A DNA stretch of 64,000 nucleotides, from assembly GCF_030015065.1 (NCBI RefSeq), contig NZ_JAIVFN010000003.1:1-64000 (forward strand). Direction: 5' to 3'. The notes under the pieces are model-generated. The model was not told the origin of the DNA, did not search any database, and saw only the letters and a list, made by a program, of their open reading frames with translations. This DNA comes from Xanthobacter autotrophicus. Lineage in GTDB: Bacteria; Pseudomonadota; Alphaproteobacteria; Rhizobiales; Xanthobacteraceae. The translations under genes were made by a program, and so were the position numbers. Shown piece by piece: positions 59,913 to 64,000 of the stretch (position 1 is its first letter; each line of letters opens with the position of its first letter).

Positions 59913-61670
59913 ATGGCCACCTATACCGCCCCCGTCGACGACATCGCCTTCCTGCTGACGCGGGTTTTCGACTTCGATGCCACCATGGCCGGCCTGCCCG
60001 GCTTCGAGGAGGTGAATGCCGAGCTGGCGGTGAGCGTGCTGGAGGAGGCCGGCAAGTTCGCGGCCGGCGTGCTGGAGCCCCTCAACCGCCCCGGCGACGA
60101 GGAGGGCTGCACCCTCGAGAACGGCCTCGTGACAACGCCCAAGGGCGTCGCGGAGGCCTATCGCGCCTTCGCCGAGGCCGGCTGGTGCTCGCTCTCCGGG
60201 GATCCCGAATATGGCGGGCAGGGCCTGCCGCGGGTGCTGCAGATCCTGCTCGACGAGATGCTGTCTTCGGCCAATCTCTCCTTCGGCCTGTTCCCCGGCC
60301 TCACCCGCGGGGCGGTGGAGGCCATCGGCCATCACGCCGGCGCGGAGCTGAAGGCCACCTATCTGCCCAAGATGATCTCCGGCGAATGGACCGGCGCCAT
60401 GGCCCTCACCGAGGCCTCCGCCGGCACCGACCTCGGCCTGCTCTCCACCCGTGCCGTGCCGAACGGCGACGGCAGCTTCGCCATCACCGGCACCAAGATC
60501 TTCATCTCCTCCGGCGACCAGGATTTCGGCGGCAACGTCATCCATCTGGTGCTCGCCCGCCTGCCGGATGCGCCGAAGGGCGTGAAGGGCATCAGCCTGT
60601 TCCTCGCCCCCAAGTTCCTCGTGAATGCGGATGGCAGCCTCGGCGGGCGCAACGGCATGAGCGTGGGCGCGCTGGAGCACAAGATGGGCATCCATGCCCA
60701 GCCCACCTGCGTCATGAATTATGATGGCGCCACCGGCTGGCTGGTGGGCGAGCCCGGCCGCGGGCTCAATGCCATGTTCACCATGATGAACGCGGAACGC
60801 CTGTTCGTCGGCATCCAGGGCCTCGGCATCGCCGAGGCGGCCAACCAGAAGGCCGTGGCCTATGCCCGGGAGCGCCTGCAGGGCCACGGCGCCGACGGCA
60901 CGCCCGGCCCCGTCGCCATCATCAACCATCCCGACGTGCGCAAGATGCTGCTCTGCGGTCGCGCCTTCGCCGATGCGGCCCGCGCGCTGGCGGTGTGGAC
61001 GGCGCTCCAGATGGACATCGCCGACCGCCATCCGGACGAGGCGGTGCGCCGCGAGGCCGATGCGCTGGTGGCGCTGCTGACCCCGGTGGTGAAGGCCGCC
61101 TTCACCGATTTCGGCTTCGAGACCGCGGTCGCCTCCCAGCAGGTGCTGGGCGGGCACGGCTACATCCGCGAATGGGGCATGGAGCAATATGTGCGCGACG
61201 CGCGCATCGCCCAGATCTACGAAGGCACCAACGGGGTGCAGGCCATGGACCTCGTCACCCGCAAGCTCGGCCTTGAGGGCGGGAAGCTGCCGCAGCGCTT
61301 CTTCGGCCTCATCAAGGCGGACCTCGACGCCGCCCTGCCGTCCGCCGGCGCCGCGCTGGTAACGCCGATGGCCGAGGCCCTGGCCCGGCTCGAGGGCGCG
61401 ACGGCGCGTCTCGCCGCCAATGGCGGCGCGATCGAGGCCGGCGCCGCCGCGACCGACTACCTGCGCCTGTTCGCGCTCGTCGCCTTCGGCTGGATGTGGG
61501 TGCGCATGGCCGCCGCCGCAGCGGGACATGCCGCCACCCCGGTGGAGCAGCGCAAGGCCGCCCTCGCGCGCTTCTTCATGGAGCGCATGCTGCCCCAGAC
61601 GGTGGGCCTCGACGCCGCCCTCGCATACGGCGCGCCCTCGCTTATGGCGCTCCACGCCGACGCCTTCTGA
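59913..61670 (+). CDS. Acyl-CoA dehydrogenase (FadE-like, C-terminal-extension type)
   Basis: 585 residues, paralogous to the protein at 46652: DDIAFLLTRVFDFD at the N-terminus, MALTEASAGTDLGLLST, GTKIFISSGDQDFGGN, and the C-terminal GGHGYIREWGMEQYVRDARI with IYEGTNGVQAMDL. It is FAD-dependent and oxidises acyl-CoA to enoyl-CoA, passing electrons to ETF. It lies 34 bp after the HAD-ECH gene in the fatty-acid operon. Confidence 0.93.
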   Translation: MATYTAPVDDIAFLLTRVFDFDATMAGLPGFEEVNAELAVSVLEEAGKFAAGVLEPLNRPGDEEGCTLENGLVTTPKGVAEAYRAFAEAGWCSLSGDPEYGGQGLPRVLQILLDEMLSSANLSFGLFPGLTRGAVEAIGHHAGAELKATYLPKMISGEWTGAMALTEASAGTDLGLLSTRAVPNGDGSFAITGTKIFISSGDQDFGGNVIHLVLARLPDAPKGVKGISLFLAPKFLVNADGSLGGRNGMSVGALEHKMGIHAQPTCVMNYDGATGWLVGEPGRGLNAMFTMMNAERLFVGIQGLGIAEAANQKAVAYARERLQGHGADGTPGPVAIINHPDVRKMLLCGRAFADAARALAVWTALQMDIADRHPDEAVRREADALVALLTPVVKAAFTDFGFETAVASQQVLGGHGYIREWGMEQYVRDARIAQIYEGTNGVQAMDLVTRKLGLEGGKLPQRFFGLIKADLDAALPSAGAALVTPMAEALARLEGATARLAANGGAIEAGAAATDYLRLFALVAFGWMWVRMAAAAAGHAATPVEQRKAALARFFMERMLPQTVGLDAALAYGAPSLMALHADAF

Positions 61671-61726
61671 CCAGCCACCCGCCAGGCGATCAACAGTCAA
61701 CAGAAAATCAAAGACGGAGGGAAGCG

Positions 61727-63379
61727 ATGCTCGGAACGATGATGGATGTCCCGCTGCTGTTGTCCTCGATCCTCCGGCATGCGGAAGCCTATCACGGCGA
61801 CGGCGAGGTGGTTTCGGCGACGGTGGAGGGTGGCCTTCACCGTTACACCTATGGCGAGTTGTCGAAGCGCAGCCGGAAGCTCGCCAACGCCCTCGCCCGC
61901 CTGGGCCTGAAGACCGGCGACCGGGTCGGCACCCTTGCCTGGAACGGCTACCGCCACCTGGAGCTCTATTACGGCGTCTCGGGCTCCGGCTTCGTGTGCC
62001 ACACCATCAATCCGCGCCTGTTCCGCGAGCAGATCGCCTACATCATCGCGCATGCCGGCGACAGCGTGCTGTTCTTCGACCTCACCTTCCTGCCCATCGT
62101 GGAAGAGCTGGCGGAGCAGCTGAAGGGGCTCAAAGCCCTGGTGGCCATGACGGACGAGGCGCACATGCCCGTCTCCCAGGTCCTTCCCGGCCTCAAGTGC
62201 TACGAGACCCTCATCGCCGGCGAGCCGGATGCGTTCGACTGGCCGACCTTCGGCGAGAATACCGCCTCCGGCCTGTGCTACACCTCCGGCACCACGGGCG
62301 ACCCCAAGGGCGTGCTGTATTCCCATCGCTCATGCGTTCTGCACGCCATGGCGATCGCCATGCCCGACGCGCTGGGGCTCTCCGCCAGCGACGTCGTCTG
62401 CCCCATCGTGCCCATGTTCCATGTCAACGCCTGGGGCCTGCCGTTTGCCGCTCCCATGGTGGGGGCGAAGCTGGTGCTGCCCGGCGCCCATCTCGACGGC
62501 GCCAGCCTGCACGCATTGTTCGAGGGCGAGGGCGTCTCCTTCACCGCCGGCGTGCCCACCGTGTGGCTCGGCATGCTCGACTGGATGGACACCCACGCCC
62601 GTAGCTTCTCTGCGCTGAAGCGGGTGGTGATCGGCGGCTCGGCCATTCCGCCCATCATGATCAGCCGGTTCCACAACATGGGCGTGCAGGTGCGCCAGGC
62701 GTGGGGCATGACGGAAACGAGCCCGGTGGGGCTTTCCGCCGCGCTCAAGCCCAAGCATGCGGCTCTGCCGCCGGAGGAGCGCCTCGCCCTCGAATGCAAG
62801 CAGGGCCGGCCGGTGTTCGGCATGGAGTTCCGCGTGGCCGGGGCCGACGGACGGGAGGTGGCGCACGACGGCAGGAGCTTCGGCTCCATGCTGGTCCGCG
62901 GCCCCTGGGTGGCGCAGGCCTATTTCAATACTCCGACGAGCCCAGCCCATGCGGACTATCCCGGCTGGTTCGACACCGGCGACGTGGTGACCATGGACCA
63001 GGAGGGTTTCATCCAGATCGTCGACCGCACCAAGGACGTGGTGAAATCGGGCGGCGAATGGATCTCCTCCATCGACCTCGAAAACATCGCCCAGGCCCAT
63101 CCGGCCATCCAGGAGGCCGCCATCGTCGCGCGCCCGGATACGCGCTGGGGCGAGCGGCCGGTGCTGGTGGCGGTGCTGAAGCCGGGCGCCACCTTCTCCC
63201 GTGCCGACATGCGCGCCCATTATGAGGGCAAGATCTCCAAATGGTGCATGCCGGACGACGTGGTGATCGTCGCCGAGTTGCCGCACACCGCCACCGGCAA
63301 GCTCTCCAAGAAGGCGATCCGCGAACTCATCCTGGAGGAGATCAAAAGTCGCTCACCCGACCTCGGCATCGGCTCCTGA
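61727..63379 (+). CDS. Medium/long-chain fatty acyl-CoA synthetase (AMP-forming)
   Basis: 550-residue ANL-superfamily ligase with P-loop [38 protein letters not shown] and the C-terminal lysine region [12 protein letters not shown]. It resembles AlkK-type medium-chain fatty-acid ligases. It activates the fatty acid for the upstream beta-oxidation enzymes and is the last gene of that operon. ATG 61727 follows ACGGAGGGAAGCG. Confidence 0.92.
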   Translation: MLGTMMDVPLLLSSILRHAEAYHGDGEVVSATVEGGLHRYTYGELSKRSRKLANALARLGLKTGDRVGTLAWNGYRHLELYYGVSGSGFVCHTINPRLFREQIAYIIAHAGDSVLFFDLTFLPIVEELAEQLKGLKALVAMTDEAHMPVSQVLPGLKCYETLIAGEPDAFDWPTFGENTASGLCYTSGTTGDPKGVLYSHRSCVLHAMAIAMPDALGLSASDVVCPIVPMFHVNAWGLPFAAPMVGAKLVLPGAHLDGASLHALFEGEGVSFTAGVPTVWLGMLDWMDTHARSFSALKRVVIGGSAIPPIMISRFHNMGVQVRQAWGMTETSPVGLSAALKPKHAALPPEERLALECKQGRPVFGMEFRVAGADGREVAHDGRSFGSMLVRGPWVAQAYFNTPTSPAHADYPGWFDTGDVVTMDQEGFIQIVDRTKDVVKSGGEWISSIDLENIAQAHPAIQEAAIVARPDTRWGERPVLVAVLKPGATFSRADMRAHYEGKISKWCMPDDVVIVAELPHTATGKLSKKAIRELILEEIKSRSPDLGIGS

Positions 63380-63417
63380 GGAGCCGCGCCGCTCTCGCGT
63401 CACGGTCGCGGCGCGTG

Positions 63418-63446
63418 AACCGCCTCCGGGTGCTGTGAAGGCGGTT
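63418..63446 (+). terminator. Terminator-like hairpin after the fatty-acid operon
   Basis: Arms AACCGCCT (63418-63425) and AGGCGGTT (63439-63446) pair perfectly; a short T-containing tail (TCGTTCG) follows. It lies in the 197-bp gap between the ligase gene and the convergent hydrolase gene; nothing else is apparent there. Confidence 0.55.
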
Positions 63447-63576
63447 TCGTTCGAGTGATGCCGTCAGCTTCTGCTCGTCGAGCAGGTCGCAGCCGTCCAA
63501 CGGCGGGCGGAACTCCCGGCTGGGGTCCCGACCGCCAGGGCGTGCATTCAGCTGCGACGCGGGCGTGCCCGGACCG

Positions 63577-64000
63577 TCAGGGCTTCAGGGCTTTCGCCCA
63601 GGCTGCGATGGCCGCGACCACGGCATCCGGCTGCTCGGGGATGAGCGCATGACTGGCGTTATCCACCGTCGCGATCGTCACCCTGTCGCCGAACTCCGCC
63701 TTGATGTCGTTCGCAGTGGAGCGGGGGCGGAAGGGATCCTGCAGCGCCTGCAGGTCAAGCAACGGCGCCGTCCCGCCGGACCACCACTCGTTCTCCTTCG
63801 GCGCGGCGATGATGGGACGCTGGTAGGCCGCCATCTTGGGATGCCAGCCCTTGAGCCAGATCGAGGCATCGTTGCCCGGGGCGAAGAAGGCGACCTTGAG
63901 CGCCGCGATCCGCTGCGCGTCCGGCAGGGTGACGTTGCCGGCATCCCGCAGAGAGACCAGGAGTTCCTTTGGATAATTCTTGGCCGCGGCCGCCACGATG
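63577..64000 (-). CDS. Alpha/beta hydrolase, C-terminal part (cut by window edge)
   Basis: About 140 C-terminal residues are visible and the frame continues past 64000. TAPLLDLQALQDPFRPRS looks like the strand carrying the catalytic aspartate, and ASHALIPEQPD the catalytic histidine near the end of an alpha/beta hydrolase. The nucleophile elbow lies outside the window, so the reaction cannot be narrowed. It is transcribed toward the fatty-acid operon. Confidence 0.7.
   Translation of the reverse strand, partial: IVAAAAKNYPKELLVSLRDAGNVTLPDAQRIAALKVAFFAPGNDASIWLKGWHPKMAAYQRPIIAAPKENEWWSGGTAPLLDLQALQDPFRPRSTANDIKAEFGDRVTIATVDNASHALIPEQPDAVVAAIAAWAKALKP

Overview
The window is high-GC DNA packed with genes for aromatic and fatty-acid catabolism. 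It reads as a free-living alphaproteobacterium of the Hyphomicrobiales. A Xanthobacteraceae member is my best guess, from the pca/pob arrangement with PcaQ, the many Liv-type ABC transporters and a dispersed palindromic repeat; this is inference, not a database match. I see no rRNA, tRNA or CRISPR array.

Layout. 1-127: right end of an IS3-like element, which appears to have removed the 5' end of hsdR. 152-6038: type I restriction-modification operon hsdR-hsdM-hsdS. 6205-11621: RND efflux operon (membrane fusion protein, pump, small membrane protein) with a divergent TetR gene and two operator-like palindromes between them. 11866-13124: periplasmic SodC-like protein and TrxC. 13169-22542 (minus strand): a ten-kilobase unit encoding a VOC protein, a fused alpha-beta E1 dehydrogenase, an AcoC-like lipoyl/hydrolase E2 and a complete Liv-type ABC importer, with a divergent GntR regulator; its substrate is unknown. 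23677-26993: katG and divergent oxyR. 26972-29358: aldose epimerase-like protein, a small hypothetical and an aldo/keto reductase.

29709-55145 is a catabolic island for lignin-type aromatics. The gentisate operon (3-hydroxybenzoate 6-hydroxylase, maleylpyruvate isomerase, fumarylpyruvate hydrolase, gentisate dioxygenase) lies downstream of marR and araC. Then come pobA, pcaB, pcaQ and pcaCHG, which take 4-hydroxybenzoate to protocatechuate and through its ortho cleavage. Next are two Liv-type binding proteins flanking a MarR regulator and a transporter operon ending in an acyl-CoA dehydrogenase. On the minus strand lie thioesterase, SDR dehydrogenase, thiolase, feruloyl-CoA synthase-like ligase and enoyl-CoA hydratase. 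Together these fit import of a phenylpropenoate, CoA activation, beta-oxidative removal of the side chain and release of a hydroxybenzoate that feeds PobA and Pca.

55462-63379: a TetR-type repressor with a divergent fatty-acid beta-oxidation operon (thiolase, hydroxyacyl-CoA dehydrogenase/enoyl-CoA hydratase fusion, acyl-CoA dehydrogenase, acyl-CoA ligase). The right edge cuts an alpha/beta hydrolase gene. A family of roughly 55-75 bp palindromic repeats (at least six copies plus one degenerate relative) is scattered through the intergenic regions.
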